Below are positions 23,325 to 35,353 of a stretch of DNA of 64,000 nt, one piece after another. The position numbers and the translations under genes were made by a program. The notes under the pieces are model-generated. The model did not search any database and was not told where the DNA came from. It saw only the letters and a list, made by a program, of their open reading frames with translations. Location of the stretch: contig JAULJL010000024.1 in NCBI GenBank assembly GCA_030761205.1, positions 19,834,126-19,898,125 of the forward strand, written 5' to 3'. Source of the stretch: Fremontodendron californicum (taxonomy: Eukaryota > Streptophyta > Magnoliopsida > Malvales > Malvaceae). Numbering within the stretch: position 1 is the first letter of the stretch; every line of letters begins with the position of its first letter.

Positions 23325-24779
23325 ATGGAGGATGAACATGTTGCCCGAATGGAAAAAATGGAAAGGGAACAGAGAGAATTACGAGAACAGCTAGCAAAAT
23401 CTCAAGCAGAATCTAAAGGTCAGATGACTAAATTGATAGAGCTGATGTCTGCCGTAATCAAAGGAAAAGGATACACCGAAAACGTTATCGCCAGAGAAGG
23501 GTTAGAGGCACAAAAGGGCCAGGATGAGGTCATAATAAGTGATGCCCAGAACACTGTTAACCTCGTCAATGTCCTAAACTCAGATGATCTAGCTGAACAG
23601 GCAAAGTTGAAAAGGGTTGCAGTAAATGAGGTTGAGTTGGCAGATTCCCAAGGGAAATATCAGTTGTTAGATGAAAGGCTCCGGGCAATAGAAAGAACAG
23701 ATGTATTCGGAAGTGTGGAGGCGAAAGAACGATGCTTGGTCCTCGATTTAGTCATTCCTCCTAAGTTCAAGATCCCTGACTTTGTGAAATATGACGGGAC
23801 GACCGATCCATCAGCCCACATCACTATGTTCTGTCGGAAGATGACGAGTCATATAGGTAATGATAAGCTTTTGATTCACTGTTTTCAGGATAGCCTCAGC
23901 GGGTCCGCAATTAGGTGGTATAGTCAGTTGAGCAAGGACCAGATACGCTCTTGGAATGATTTGGCTAGGGCTTTTCTAAACCAGTACAAGCATATGACCG
24001 ACATGGCACCTGACCGTCTCACATTGCAAAATATGAAGAAAAGAGCTACTGAGAGCTTCAAAGAATATGCGCAACGGTGGATGAGCCTGGTCGTCCAAAT
24101 ACAACCGCCTTTAACTCAGAAGGAAACCACTGTCCTTTTTATGAATACACTACAGGCCCCATACTACGATAGACTTGTCGGCAACACCATGAAGAATTTT
24201 TTGGACATGGTAATTTCAGGGGAGATGATTGAGAATGCTATCAAGGATGGGAAAATTGAAGGAGAAAGAACATCCAATACCAAGAACAGGGCATCTGAAA
24301 ATAAAAAGGAAGATACCCAAGTCATGGAAGACTTTTCCCCATCTCCCCAATTCTCCTCGTATCAGCCATTTAACTCTACCCTGAACAATGTCTCTCAAGG
24401 TTTTTGTCCCTACCAACCAATGACTGCAACTACACCAAAATTTACATCTGTCTATCAATCGAACATCCTCGGGAATAATCGAAGGGGGCATAAAAAGCGA
24501 AAAATAAATCAGGTTGACCCGATTCCTGTGACTTACAGTGAGCTACTACCTCAACTCATCCAGAATCACCTTGTGACACCCATGCAAATAGCGCCTCTGA
24601 AGCCCCCTTATCCGAGCTGGTATGATGCTAATGAGTGTTGTGGGTACCATTCTGGCAATCAAGGTCACTCAACAGAGAACTGCCCCGCTTTGAAGTACAA
24701 GGTCAGAGATCTCATCAAGGCTGGTTCGATAAGTTTTGAAGATGGTGAAGCCAAGTGTCATAAGAAACATTGTGCATGA
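23325..24779 (+). CDS. gag: Gag protein with capsid domain and knuckle (ORF2)
   Basis: The 484-codon frame starts at ATG 23325 (MEDEHVARMEKMEREQ). Residues ~1-35 are a probable coiled coil. A Retrotrans_gag capsid domain spans roughly residues 145-290 (FVKYDGTTDPSAHITMF, CFQDSLSGSAIRWYSQL, WNDLARAFLNQYKHM, KRATESFKEYAQRWM). A Gln/Ser/Pro-rich linker follows, then DPIPVTYSELLPQLIQNHLV and a C-x2-H-x5-H-x4-C knuckle (CGYHSGNQGHSTENC). It should assemble the virus-like particle in the cytoplasm. No protease or RT follows, so the element depends on another for enzymes. The frame is uninterrupted, consistent with the young LTRs. Confidence 0.88.
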   Translation: MEDEHVARMEKMEREQRELREQLAKSQAESKGQMTKLIELMSAVIKGKGYTENVIAREGLEAQKGQDEVIISDAQNTVNLVNVLNSDDLAEQAKLKRVAVNEVELADSQGKYQLLDERLRAIERTDVFGSVEAKERCLVLDLVIPPKFKIPDFVKYDGTTDPSAHITMFCRKMTSHIGNDKLLIHCFQDSLSGSAIRWYSQLSKDQIRSWNDLARAFLNQYKHMTDMAPDRLTLQNMKKRATESFKEYAQRWMSLVVQIQPPLTQKETTVLFMNTLQAPYYDRLVGNTMKNFLDMVISGEMIENAIKDGKIEGERTSNTKNRASENKKEDTQVMEDFSPSPQFSSYQPFNSTLNNVSQGFCPYQPMTATTPKFTSVYQSNILGNNRRGHKKRKINQVDPIPVTYSELLPQLIQNHLVTPMQIAPLKPPYPSWYDANECCGYHSGNQGHSTENCPALKYKVRDLIKAGSISFEDGEAKCHKKHCA

Positions 24780-27599
24780 TCATATTAGGTTTTTGACGCA
24801 TGTAGTTCTATACACTGTGATGATGAAAGCACTTGTCTCATGTTAACATCTACATGAATTAAATGAATTTTGAATTTTAAATGCTTTGTGTTTGTTGTGT
24901 TTCAACAATAACTTGAATTTGCAAAAACAAGCATTAAGGAATTTTTAGTGATGGATAGTCTCAAGAAGATTGATGATCAGTGTTACAAATGACCCAATAC
25001 CTTCTCCATTCTCTTTAGGTTTTCCTAAGCCTAAATCTTTTGAACCGAGACCACTTGAAAGACCTAATGCTTCAAGGAAAAATGAATGAAAAAAAAGAGA
25101 TGTATTGTCATTGCAGAATAAGCAAGGATGTAAATCCTAGTCTAGGCTATGAACAAAGGAACGAACATTTTGAAATTTTTCGAATTCCTTGAAAATCAAA
25201 CAAATGAGACATTCTTTCAAGAGTCTAGATTTTGATAATTTGGTGTGTGTCAAGATTGTGCTAAAACCATTCATGACCTTTCCCAATAACCACAAAACAC
25301 TAATTGCCCAAACATCACTTCATGATTGACATCCTGGGGCACAATGATTAAACTAGATTATCCCTTGTCCCAGAGAAAACCCGTTTTTGGGTCATATTTT
25401 CCTTATCTCTTCATAAAAAAACTCAGATTGGAAACTCAGCCTTTTCAAAATAGACCTAGACTTGCTATGTTCCTCGTTGATACAGATTATCATGGTTAAT
25501 CAAATTGGGGCATCATATATGGAAATGATGGACACATGGTAAAGAAGGATGGGCTAATGCATGAATCATTGGGGGGATGCGACGAAAAAAAAAAAGAAAA
25601 ATCGTGATATCATGCATGTGAGAATTCGGATGATTCCAAAGTGCAAAATGAAATTCTGAATATCTATTTCCCCTGGGGATTGCTTTTCAATGTGAATATT
25701 TGTGCTTGACATGAGAAATGGCCATCTTTCATATCCCTTTTAAAAAAAAAAAGAAAAATTTATTATCCATAGTCACCCCTTTTGAGCCAAAAGAATTCTT
25801 TCTTCTTTGAACCCTGATCAAGGATTACCCTCTACACTGGGGGGCAAATGCGAGGAAAGGTCTTTTCAAAGATCATTGAGAAATGAGTGACAGCTCAAGG
25901 ATAGACACAAAGCAAATGGAGCCCCGAATAAATACGGGCGCACTCTGTCAAAGAAAAAAGAAGAGGAAAAGATGGCGAAATAAAAGCCAAGAAAAACAAA
26001 AAAACACAATAAAAAAGAAAACAAAATGTGTGAAAGACATGGCAAATTGAAAGCCAAGAACGAGGAAAGAAAGACACAAAAGTCAAAAGGAAAGAAATGT
26101 CCAAGAAGGGACAAATGCTTCAAAGAGAATCCTCCTCAAGAAATGATCCTTGATCTGATTACCCTCAAACACATATCTTGGGCCTATTTATTCTTTCTTT
26201 CTGAACCCTGAGCCATGGCCTACATTATATGCTTTAAAAGTCCATTTTGATCAAGCATGAATATTTAATTTGAAAGGTTTTTCCTCAAATTTTATCCCAT
26301 TTCATCGAATTATCATTTCACTAAGGAAGAATTTAGAATTCTCAAGTGCATGGTAAAACAATGAACAAAAAAAAAAGAAAAGAAAATGGAAAGAATGGGA
26401 CTCTAGGGCGAAAACCCAAAAACGGGCGGTCTAGAGTAAAATGAGAATTTTCGGTGCCATCGATGATAGTGCCGATACCACAAAAGAAAAGATTTTCTTA
26501 AAGGGGTGGTCATCAAGGAACATCTAGGAATTCTTGAACCCCCTAATTGCCAACTCTCATTCAGAGGATTGTCTTCAAAAAATTGAAACTTTTTCTCCAA
26601 GATTAAACTTTTCGGTTTGAACATCCCGACCAATCTTGACGCTTGCCAAAATGCCTTGATATGGAAACTAAAAGAATGTTGAATTTGTTTGGTTCTCAAT
26701 AAATTCATGATTTATAAAACCAGTTCCATTTGTGAGCCTAGAAGGGATATACATTTTTGTCATGAAGTTTTCCTGGAAACGCCAGAATCTTGTTATACCA
26801 AGCCTTGCCAATCCCAGTTGGAAAAACCCTGATTGATACTTAGAGAAATTTCTAACAATGATCATCAGTCTTCAAAAGATTTATATATCACACATTGTGG
26901 GGTTAATATTTTTTGTTCAGAAGTTTTCAAAATGCGAAAACAAATAAAAATATTTTTGAAATACCCATTTTTGATGTTGACATGAGACAAGGATTTTTTT
27001 AACCCAAAGGTATAGAACTGCCAGGATAGGTCTTGACTTCCAGATATGAGAAGAAGAAATCAAACTCAGTTCAGATCTCTATTGATGAAAGTTTGAAAAC
27101 TTTTGGGGCAAAGAGAATAGCCAAAATGAATTGAAGAAATACTCTGATTTGAAGAGGAAAAATGAATTTGAAAGGCTAAGCCAAAGTCTAGAAAAACAAC
27201 CGGGGGCATTTACATCACTCATGAGCACTCATCTCTTTATCGAGCTTTTGCATCTGCACAGTGTCGGCAAGCATTTGCATCATTCATGGGTATTTGCATT
27301 GGCATTATTCCATAAGCATCTGCATTTTTCCTTTACATTTACATTCTTCATGGAATTCGCATTTGTGTCATCTCAAGCAATTGCATCATTTCTAGAATCA
27401 TTGCATTTTCATTGTTGTGTGGTAATTGTAGTTACACCATTCATAAACCAGTTACATGAACACAATTAGTAGGGGCATCTGCATCATGAAACATGGGCAT
27501 CAATCCAGGCCATTTGCATTTGCACTAAGAAATATTTTACATTTGCACCATGAAGCATGAGCACCTTGTTAAAAGACATGTGCATCTGCATCATTTCTC
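24780..27599 (+). other. Noncoding interior after gag, where pol would be
   Basis: A scan of six-frame reading for RT (YxDD), integrase (HHCC, DDE), RNase H and protease motifs found none. The stretch holds several short A-rich runs (25090, 25590, 25742, 26365), a G-rich tactggggggcaaa-like site near 25833, and from 27230 a text rich in gcatttgcat and catctgcatc. Open frames of 60-110 codons exist on both strands but look random. Confidence 0.7.
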
Positions 27600-28630
27600 A
27601 AAGCTTCTGGTGGGGATATCCAGAATTTTACAGTTTTAAAAGTGAACAAGTCTTCGGTGGTGATAGCTGAAGCCTCTGGTGGAGATATCCAGGGTTTTAT
27701 AATTTTGAAACATGAGAAATCTTCTTCTGAAGGAGTTACTCAAAAATTTTACAATGAGCAAGTCTTTGGTGGTGATAGCTAAAGCTTCTGGTGGGGATAT
27801 CCAGAATTTTACAGTTTTAAAAGAACAAGTCTTCGGTGGTGATAGCTGAAGCCTCTGGTGGAGATATCCAGGGTTTTATAATTTTGAAACATGAGAAATC
27901 TTCTTCTGAAGGAGTTACTCAAAAATTTTACAATGAGCAAGTCTTTGGTGGTGATAGCCAAAGCTTCTGGTGGGGATATCCAGAATTTTACAGTTTTTAA
28001 AAGTGAACAAGTCTTCGGTGGTGGTAGCTGAAGCCTCTGGTGGAGATATCCAGGGTTTTATAATTTTGAAAAATGAGAAATTTTATTCTGAAGGAGTTAC
28101 CCAGAATTTTACAATGAGCAAGTCTTTGGTGGTGATAGCCAAAGCTTCTGGTGGGGATATCCAGAATTTTGCAGTTTTAAAAGTGAACAAGTCTTCAGTG
28201 GTGATAGCTGAAGCCTCTGGTGGAGATATCCAGGGTTTTATAATTTTGAAAACATGAGAAATTTTATTCTGAAGGAGTTACCCAGAATTTTACAATGAGC
28301 AAGTCTTCTGGTGGTGATATCCAGAATTTTGCAGTTTTAAAAGTGAACAAGTCTTCAGTGGTGATAGCTGAAGCCTCTGGTGGAGATATCCAGGGTTTTA
28401 TAATTTTGAAACATGAGAAATCTTCTTCTAGATGAGTTATCTAGAATTTTATATTGAGCAAGTCTTTGGTGGTGATAGCCAAAGCTTCTGGTGGAGATAT
28501 CCAGAATTTTACAGTTTTAAAAATGAAGAAGTCTTCGGTGGTGATAGCTGAAGCCTCTGGTGGAGATATCCAGGGTTTTATAATTTTGAAAAATGAGAAA
28601 TCTTCTTTTGAAAGAGTTATCCAGAATTTT
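27600..28630 (+). repeat. ~180-bp tandem repeats, block 1
   Basis: About six units occur, with aagtcttcggtggtgatagc starting near 27648, 27827, 28009, 28189, 28349 (a 160-bp unit) and 28529. Each unit is two related ~90-bp halves, both holding gcttctggtggggatatcca or gcctctggtggagatatcca. Some units read through as repeated peptide, but the frame is broken between units, so coding is unlikely. Confidence 0.9.
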
Positions 28631-28917
28631 TTTTCAACATGTGCATCTACATCAAGAAGCATTTGCATCAAGTTAGTTAAATCTGCATCAAGAAAGTTTG
28701 CATCAAATCAAGTCATTTACATTTGCATCAAAGACATTTGCACCAATCTAAGTCATTTGCATCTACATCAAGAAGCGTTTGCATCAACAAAAGACATTTG
28801 CATTTGCATCATGAAGCATTTGCATCATCTCTTAAAGCTTTCAGGTAGAATCGATTTCGTTTTCTTAAGGCGAGTCGAGCCCCGAAATCATCGTCGAGGT
28901 ACTTTTTTATTTACGAA
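28631..28917 (+). repeat. Degenerate catttgcatca repeats between repeat blocks
   Basis: Many irregular copies of tttgcatca, catctgcatc and agcatttgc occur, like 27230-27600. The end (28850-28900) has gagccccgaaatcatcgtcgag, which recurs in altered form near 29428-29450. Confidence 0.7.
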
Positions 28918-29405
28918 CAAGTCTTCGGTGGTGATAGCTGAAGCCTCTGGTGGAGATATCCAGAGTTTTTTTTAAAGTCCTTTGAAAAGGTAGAAAGTCT
29001 TCGGTGGTGATAGCTGAAGCTTCTGGAGATGATACCCAGAATTTTACAGTTTTAAAAATGAGCAAGACTTCGGTGGTGATAGCTGAAGCCTCTGGTGGAG
29101 ATATCCAGAGTTTTAAAATCCTTTGAAAAGGTAAAAAGTCTTCGGTGGTGATAGCTGAAGCTTCTGGAGATGATACCCAGAATTTTACAGTTTTAAAAAT
29201 GAGCAAGACTTCGGTGGTGATAGCTGAAGCCTCTGGTGGAGATATCCAGAGTTTTAAAATCCTTTGAAAAGATAGAAAGTCTTCGGTGGTGATAGCTGAA
29301 GCTTCTGGAGGTGATACCCAGAATTTTTACATCTTAAAAAATGAGCAAGACTTTGGTGGTGATAGCCGAAGCTTCTGGAGGAGATATCCAGAATTTTAAA
29401 CACAG
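28918..29405 (+). repeat. ~142-bp tandem repeats, block 2
   Basis: Shorter relatives of block 1 have units beginning near 28996, 29138 and 29277. They alternate gaagcctctggtggagata and gaagcttctggagatgatac halves with ttttaaaatcctttgaaaag linkers. Noncoding. Confidence 0.85.
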
Positions 29406-29744
29406 CTGAGAACAAGAAAGGTTAAGGCCCCGAGAACATCGTCGAGGTCGTTTCCTTTCTTGCAAATCGAATTCGTTTCCTTAAGACGAATCGAGCCTTG
29501 ATTAGTCAGGGAATTCAATTTAAGGACAAATCTTCAATTTACTGTTTTCAAAAACAAAAAAAAAATTTGAAAAAAAAAAAGAAAAAAAATAGAAAAAATG
29601 AAAAAATAGAAAATAAAAAAATGGAAAATGCAAAAATGAATGAAGAAATGAAAAAAAAACCCTTTCCTTTCCATGTGATTTCACTGACCGTACAAAATTA
29701 GTGTTGGTTTATCTTTGCCTGATTCCTGATTCTCAGCAATAGCC
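29406..29744 (+). other. 3' untranslated stretch of the gag-only element
   Basis: After the repeats come a second copy of the atcgtcgaggt segment, a long A-rich/AAAATG-rich run (29550-29660) and a short unique stretch to the polypurine tract. I see no gene. Confidence 0.6.
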
Positions 29745-29757
29745 AAAGAGGGGCAGC
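29745..29757 (+). other. Polypurine tract of the gag-only element
   Basis: aaagaggggcagc lies directly before the 3' LTR start. It is the expected primer for plus-strand synthesis. Confidence 0.8.
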
Positions 29758-31393
29758 TGTAGACACCTAATTTTGTCCGGGCCACTTAACAGGTATGTTT
29801 TCTTCCTATATTGATGTTTCCGAGTATAAAAAGACTGTTTTCATCCTGCAGGTGGTACTCCGAGACTTAGTTTAAGAGGGCGAGCATAAAAAGTCAAACT
29901 TGAAAAAAGTCAACCCCAAAAAAGTCAACCCCGAAAAAGTCAACCCCAGAAAGTCAACTACTGAAAAAGTCAACCCACTTTCAAAATCAAGAATTTAAGT
30001 TCAATTGAAAAATGGAGAAAGAATTTTGATAATCCGAGGTCTACATTGAAAGATATGGAGTTCGGAAGTTGGGATTTGGAGATTCAGTAGAAAAGAAACC
30101 CTAATCCGAGAAATTTGGGGAAAAGTGCTTAAACGATCAAACTGGTCGAAATTGAAGGTTCCAAATGAAAGATAAGCACTGACTACGGGTAATGGAGAAG
30201 TCACTTGCAAGAAAAACAGAAAGAAAAGTCAATCCGGGAGAAAACCGAGAATTAGAGTTTTTAGTGGATTTCGGTGAAATCGGGAAGAATCACAGAAATG
30301 GCCCGAATTGGTAAGACCAAAGCCCCCAATGGATGAGGAATGATTAAAAAGGATGGTGCAAGGCTCAGATTGAAGAAAATCTGAAAATCAGACTTGTTTT
30401 GAGCAAAACCGGGTTTCGGAGGTTAAAGGGCAAAATTGGAAAAATTTGGGAAAAATAGCAAATGGACTCCGAAAATTCTGAAAAATTTGTCAATCTCATT
30501 CTTAAATCATTTGAAAGAGATTGGCGAAAGAAAATCTTGATTCCGAGTTCGTTTGCAAAATGGCCAAATCCCGGGCTTCTAATGCAGTAATTCAAAAAGA
30601 TAAATCCCGGAAAAATAGCAAATGAACTCCAAAAATTCTGAAATTTGGCAAATCTCATTTTTAAATTATTTGGAAGAGATTGGCGAAAGAAAATCTTGAT
30701 TCCGAGTTCGTTTGCAAAATGGCCAAATCCCGGGCCTCCTATGTAGTAATTCAAGCCGATAAATCCCGAAAAAAATACCAAATGAGCTCCAAAAATTATG
30801 AAAACTTCCAGATCACACTTTTTAATTATTTTGAAGAGATTGGTGAAGAAAAATCTTGATTTGGAGCTCGTTTAAAAAATGGTAAAAAGTAGGGGCATAA
30901 AAGGACATTTTGGGAAGAACAAATCCAAATAAATAGCAAACGGACTCGGATAATTTTGAAAACTTCCAGAACTCAATATTTTATTATTTTGGAAGCATTA
31001 AAAAAATAAAAATTGAATTTGGAGTCCGTTTGATATTTATTTTGCATTCGGGGGGCAAAATGGTCGTTTCACCCAAGCAACCGAAAAGGGCTTCTTTGGG
31101 CCTTTCAAAAATCAGAGCTGGGCTGGAAAAGAGAAGTGCTGGCCTGCCCAAGCCCAAAGGAAGGAGGAAGCTTAGGATTTTTTCAATCAAGTGATTAAAA
31201 ATCAAGAGTTAAGTTAGAGATTTTCATTTTTGAGCCTAAGTCCCAATCCCACATCCCTTTGTAATGTCAAGCCAAGGAGGTGCTCACCTTATAAATAAGG
31301 AGTCTTGGCCTTTGGTTGAGATCACCCACTACCCCTTGTGAGATAGTCTATACACTTGTATTAGGATTATCCGGGTGGTGAGTCATAGTGTTT

Positions 31394-31645
31394 TACTCTG
31401 AGGGTTTGTAGCTTAATCCGTTCAAAAGCTACTCTGAGGGTTTGTAGCTTAATCCGTTCAAAAGCTACTCTGAGGGTTTGTAGCTTAATCCGTTCAAAAG
31501 CTACTCTGAGGGTTCGTAGCTTAATCCGTTCAAAAGCTACTCTGAGGGTTCGTAGCTTAATCCGTTCAAAAGCTACTCTGAGGGTTCGTAGCTTAATCCG
31601 TTCAAAAGCTACTCTGAGGGTTTATAGCTTAATCCGTTCAAAAGC
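31394..31645 (+). repeat. Seven 36-bp repeats with hairpin potential, 3' LTR
   Basis: This copy has the same number of units and the same unit variants in the same order as 17013-17264. Confidence 0.92.
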
Positions 31646-32611
31646 TACTTGGTGAGTTTTCATTTTAAAATAATGTTTCTTGTTCTTCCTTCATTTCCTT
31701 TCTTAAGTATATTTTTATTACATTTTGTTTTTACAATAAACTCACCATGGCCAAATGGCCTACATTATTTATTTTAAGTTGTTGTTTTTGATTCATTTTA
31801 CCATATTGTTTATGCTATTTTCTTTATTTTTGATGTTTTAAATATTATGTTATTTCATGTTCTTAAGTTATATTTAATTTGGTTGCTTTGTTTATTGCCA
31901 TTTATGTCTTAGATATCATGTTTTTGCATTTTTTATTTTCTGTTTTTATGTTGTTTAAATTTGAGCATGTTTTAGATTTAGTATATTAGGTGTTTGTGAA
32001 AATGCTTGTGTGATTTTTGTGTTATGACTTAGTTTTTCATGCTAGCATACCAAGTGTTTGTGAAAATGCCATGCTTGTTGAAGCTTGGGGCCATTTGGCT
32101 ACTCCATGTGTTTTGCATTGTGTGTTGTATTTTTGTCATGCTAGTTGTTAGGTTTTTGCATTTGCATGATATTTGGTTGGATTTTTGAATTAAGCATGCC
32201 TTGTGTTTGTGAAAATGCCATGCATGTCTTAGGTCTAGGTTACATTAAATGCCATGCAAGTTCATGTTAGGTCTAGGCCATATTATTTGTGTCATGCATT
32301 TTCCTTACATTTAGGTTTAGATCCATGCATTTCATGCATTATGTTTGCTGCATTGTTTCATGCATTTCATGTTCATGCCACTTGAATAATGACTTGAGCC
32401 AATTAATGGTTCAAGATCATGCTCTCTTGAGCACACTTGTGGAAAATTAAGTTTGTCAAATTGATTACTATACCTTTGTGATTTTTTTATTTAGCCAATT
32501 TTTATCTAACTTTCAAAGAGTCCTAGCTACTGCTTTCAAGTCATTTTATGAGTTTCAAATATTTTTACTTTGGTTTTTAAATGATTTTATCAAAAGCAAA
32601 AATGTGTTGGC

Positions 32612-33258
32612 AAAGCAGTTTTTTTTCTCCTCCAAAAACTCGTACATCTATGATTTTTCTGGGAATTCATCTTTGATCAGAAAATTAAGCCGATTTGTTT
32701 TCATGTAGTTTTACATGTCCTGAGTCTCCAGTCTTTTTTTTAGAATTTTTGGAAGTTTTAAAAATTGGGTAAAAAATCGTGGATTAAAACTGGACAGTGG
32801 AGTCAGAATTGAATTTAAAGAAAAAACAAAGCAGTTTTTTTTCTCCTCCAAAAAACTCGTACATCTATGATTTTTCTGGGAATTCATCTTTGATCAGAAA
32901 ATTAAGCCGATTTGTTTTCGTATAGTTTTACATGTCCTGAGTCTCCAGTATTTTTTTTAGAATTTTTGGAATTTTTAAAAATAGGATAAAAAATCGTGGA
33001 TTAAAACTGGACAGTGGAGTCAGAATTGAATTTAAAGAAAAACAAAGCAGTTTTTTCTCCTCCAAAAACTCGTACATCTCTGGTTTTTCTGGGAATTCAT
33101 CTTTGATCAAAAAATTAAGCCGATTTTTTCTCGTATAGTTTCATATGTCCTGAGTCTCCAGTATTGTTTTTAGAATTTTTGGAATTTTTAAAAATAGGAT
33201 AAAAAATCGTGGATTAAAACTGGACAGTGGAGTCAGAATTGAATTTAAAGAAAAACCA
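32612..33258 (+). repeat. Three 216-bp tandem repeats, 3' LTR
   Basis: This is the counterpart of 18231-18877, with the same three units and the same unit-specific variants. Confidence 0.88.
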
Positions 33259-35353
33259 ATTTTCTGTTTTGGTTAATTTACTTAGAGTGGGCTGATTAGG
33301 AGGGTTAGCTACTGACTTAGGATGATTTCTAAGCCCTTTTAAACTCTAAAAATGGTTTTTCAAGTCCCGGGTTAAGGGTAGTCAAGTCCGGATTTTTTAA
33401 ACTTAGGAAATTAGAGCCATTTTAAAAAAAATTAGCCCAGTTTTTATTGTTAATTCAAGCTTTTCAAAATTGTTTTCAAACAATCACAAAGTATTTTGGT
33501 TTTAGAATATTTAATTTGACATATTTTCCTAAGGTAGCCGGATATCTTTTTAGATATATGGATTTCCTTAATTAAAGGAAAAAATACATTTCATGCATTG
33601 CATTTTTATTTTTATGCATATTATATGATAGCATTATTTTATTCCATGTCATTTAAATTATATGCCATATCATTCATGTTTGCCATGTCATTTAGGTTGC
33701 ATTATATTATTTAGATTTTGCTATGTCATTTTATTTATGTCATGCATATACATATTCATATCTTTTAAAATGTTTTCAAAAGGATAATGATTTTTCAATA
33801 AAAAATAAAGATATTCCCGAGTTAAAATAATTCATGAGTTCTCTACCGGGTTTGCTGGAGAGAATATCATCAATTATCATTAATAAAGGAATATCTTTCT
33901 TTCACAAAAAAAAAAGAGAATGATTCGGAAAGTTTTTCAAAACTAATAAAAATTTCTATATTTTGCCATGTTTGTTGGGGAATATAGGAAAATTTTGAAT
34001 TTATAAATTCCGAATCATTTTCAAATAAAAATTGAATTATTTTTCTTTAAATTGGGGATTAACTTGAAATACTAAATTTAAAACCAATCTTTACCGAGAC
34101 TTGAGATAACACACGATTAATAAGGTACCGATTTATACGGGCGTTGTGGGGGTGCTAATCCTTCCCCGCACGTAACCGACTCCCGAACCCGCTTCTTTGA
34201 TTTCTCTGGTTTAAAACGCAGACTTGAAATTGGTTTTTAAAATGTTTTAATTAATTTTTAAAATATTTTATAAAACCGGTTTTAATAGGTGGCCGATCAC
34301 ACCTAGCTAAAAAAGATTGGTGGCGACTCCATGTCTTTTTTTAAGGTCATTTTCAAAACCTTCATTTCTAGAGGAATTAAGTCGACTTTTCCTCGGTTTT
34401 TTCTTTAAATGTCACGCTTAACGAATAATAAAGTCTTGCGATGAGACTCGTCGTTATTTTTTTTAGGTTGCGACACAAATTTTCAGAATTTTTGGAGCTC
34501 ATTTGGTATTTTTCTCGAATTTTCTAGTTTTGCCCTTTTGCCTCCGAAGCCTGGTTTTGCTCAAAACAAGTCCGATTTTCATATTTTCTTTTTTTGGGCC
34601 TTTTTCATATAATGAATTGGAGTTGGTCTGAAAATGCTCAATTTTTACAATCAAATTCCCCTTTGATTTGATTTTTCCTTTTTTCACTATCGTGAATTTC
34701 CTCGTTTTTCCGTTTTTTCTCCAATCGGCTCTTTTCTCGGAATTTCTTCAAACTGAGCCTTGGGCTATCCTTGTTTACTCACTCCTCATCAATTAGGGGC
34801 TTTAGTTTTACCGAATCAATTCATTTTTGCAATTTTCCTCAATTTCACCAAAATCCACTAAAAACCCTAATTCTCGATTTTCTTCCAAATTGACTTTTCC
34901 TTCAGTTTTTCTTCCAAGTAACCTCTCCATTACCCATAGTTAGTGCTTATCTTTCATTTGGAACCTTCAATTTTGACCAATTTGATCATTTAAGCATTTT
35001 TCCCTAAATTTTCTGAACTAGGGTTTCGTTTCTACTGAATCTCCATAACCCAACTTCTGAACTCCATATCTTTCATTGTAGACCTCGGATTATCAAAAAA
35101 ATTTCACCACTTTTCAATTGAACTTCAAATCTTGATTTTGAAAATGGGTTGACTTTTTTAGTAGTTGACTTTTGAGGTTGACTTTTTTGAGGTTGAATTT
35201 TTCAAGTTTGACTTTTTATGTCTGCTTTCTTAAACTAAGTCACGGAGTACCACCTGCAGGATAAGAAAATCCTTTTTGCATTTTGAAACATCACTTTAGG
35301 AAGAAAACATACCTGATTTAGTGGTTTTGACAAAATTAGGTGTTTACAGAAAC

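Larger units (their letters stand above)
15377..34475 (+). mobile_element. Young 19.1-kb gag-only LTR retrotransposon (TR-GAG-like)
   Basis: Two 4718-bp LTRs (15377-20094 and 29758-34475) start tgtagacacc and end gttgcgaca. The perfect 5-bp duplication caaat flanks the element at 15372-15376 and 34476-34480. The LTR offset is 14381 bp at both ends and at every landmark checked, and I saw no base differences, so insertion is recent. The 9.7-kb interior holds a tRNA-Arg-type primer site, two gag-like ORFs, long noncoding text, tandem repeats and a polypurine tract. No protease, RT, RNase H or integrase motif is found in any frame. It must borrow enzymes from a relative; the primer type and gag style suggest a Tat/Ogre helper (inference). 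Confidence 0.93.
29758..34475 (+). repeat. 3' LTR of the gag-only element (4718 bp)
   Basis: The length is the same as the 5' LTR, and all landmarks are displaced by exactly 14381 bp. The TATA box is at 31290, the 36-bp hairpin repeats at 31394-31645 and the 216-bp repeats at 32612-33258. I found no substitution between the two copies by eye. It is followed directly by the duplication caaat and then the rest of the older solo LTR. Confidence 0.93.
11228..35348 (-). mobile_element. Nested solo LTR (about 5.0 kb), split by a younger element
   Basis: Reading the minus strand, it starts tgtaaacacctaattttgtc at 35348 and ends ggttgcgaca at 11228. The two parts are 34481-35348 and 11228-15376. The duplication gaaac lies at 11223-11227 and 35349-35353, exactly between two halves of the Athila-type pol precursor. 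No internal coding region separates the parts apart from the younger insertion, so it is a solo LTR left by LTR-LTR recombination. It is related along its length to the LTRs at 15377-20094 but clearly diverged. It contains no genes. Confidence 0.9.

Noticed and set aside
25866..26211. Overlapping frames of 60-85 codons on both strands after gag, as possible remnants of pol
   Set aside because: They lack any RT, RNase H, integrase or protease motif and have biased composition from A/G-rich DNA.
27970..28975. Open frames coding a repeated SSVVIAEASGGDIQ-type peptide
   Set aside because: They follow directly from the tandem DNA repeats, start within the repeat, shift frame between units, and the reverse strand is open as well. 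I treat them as repeat by-products.
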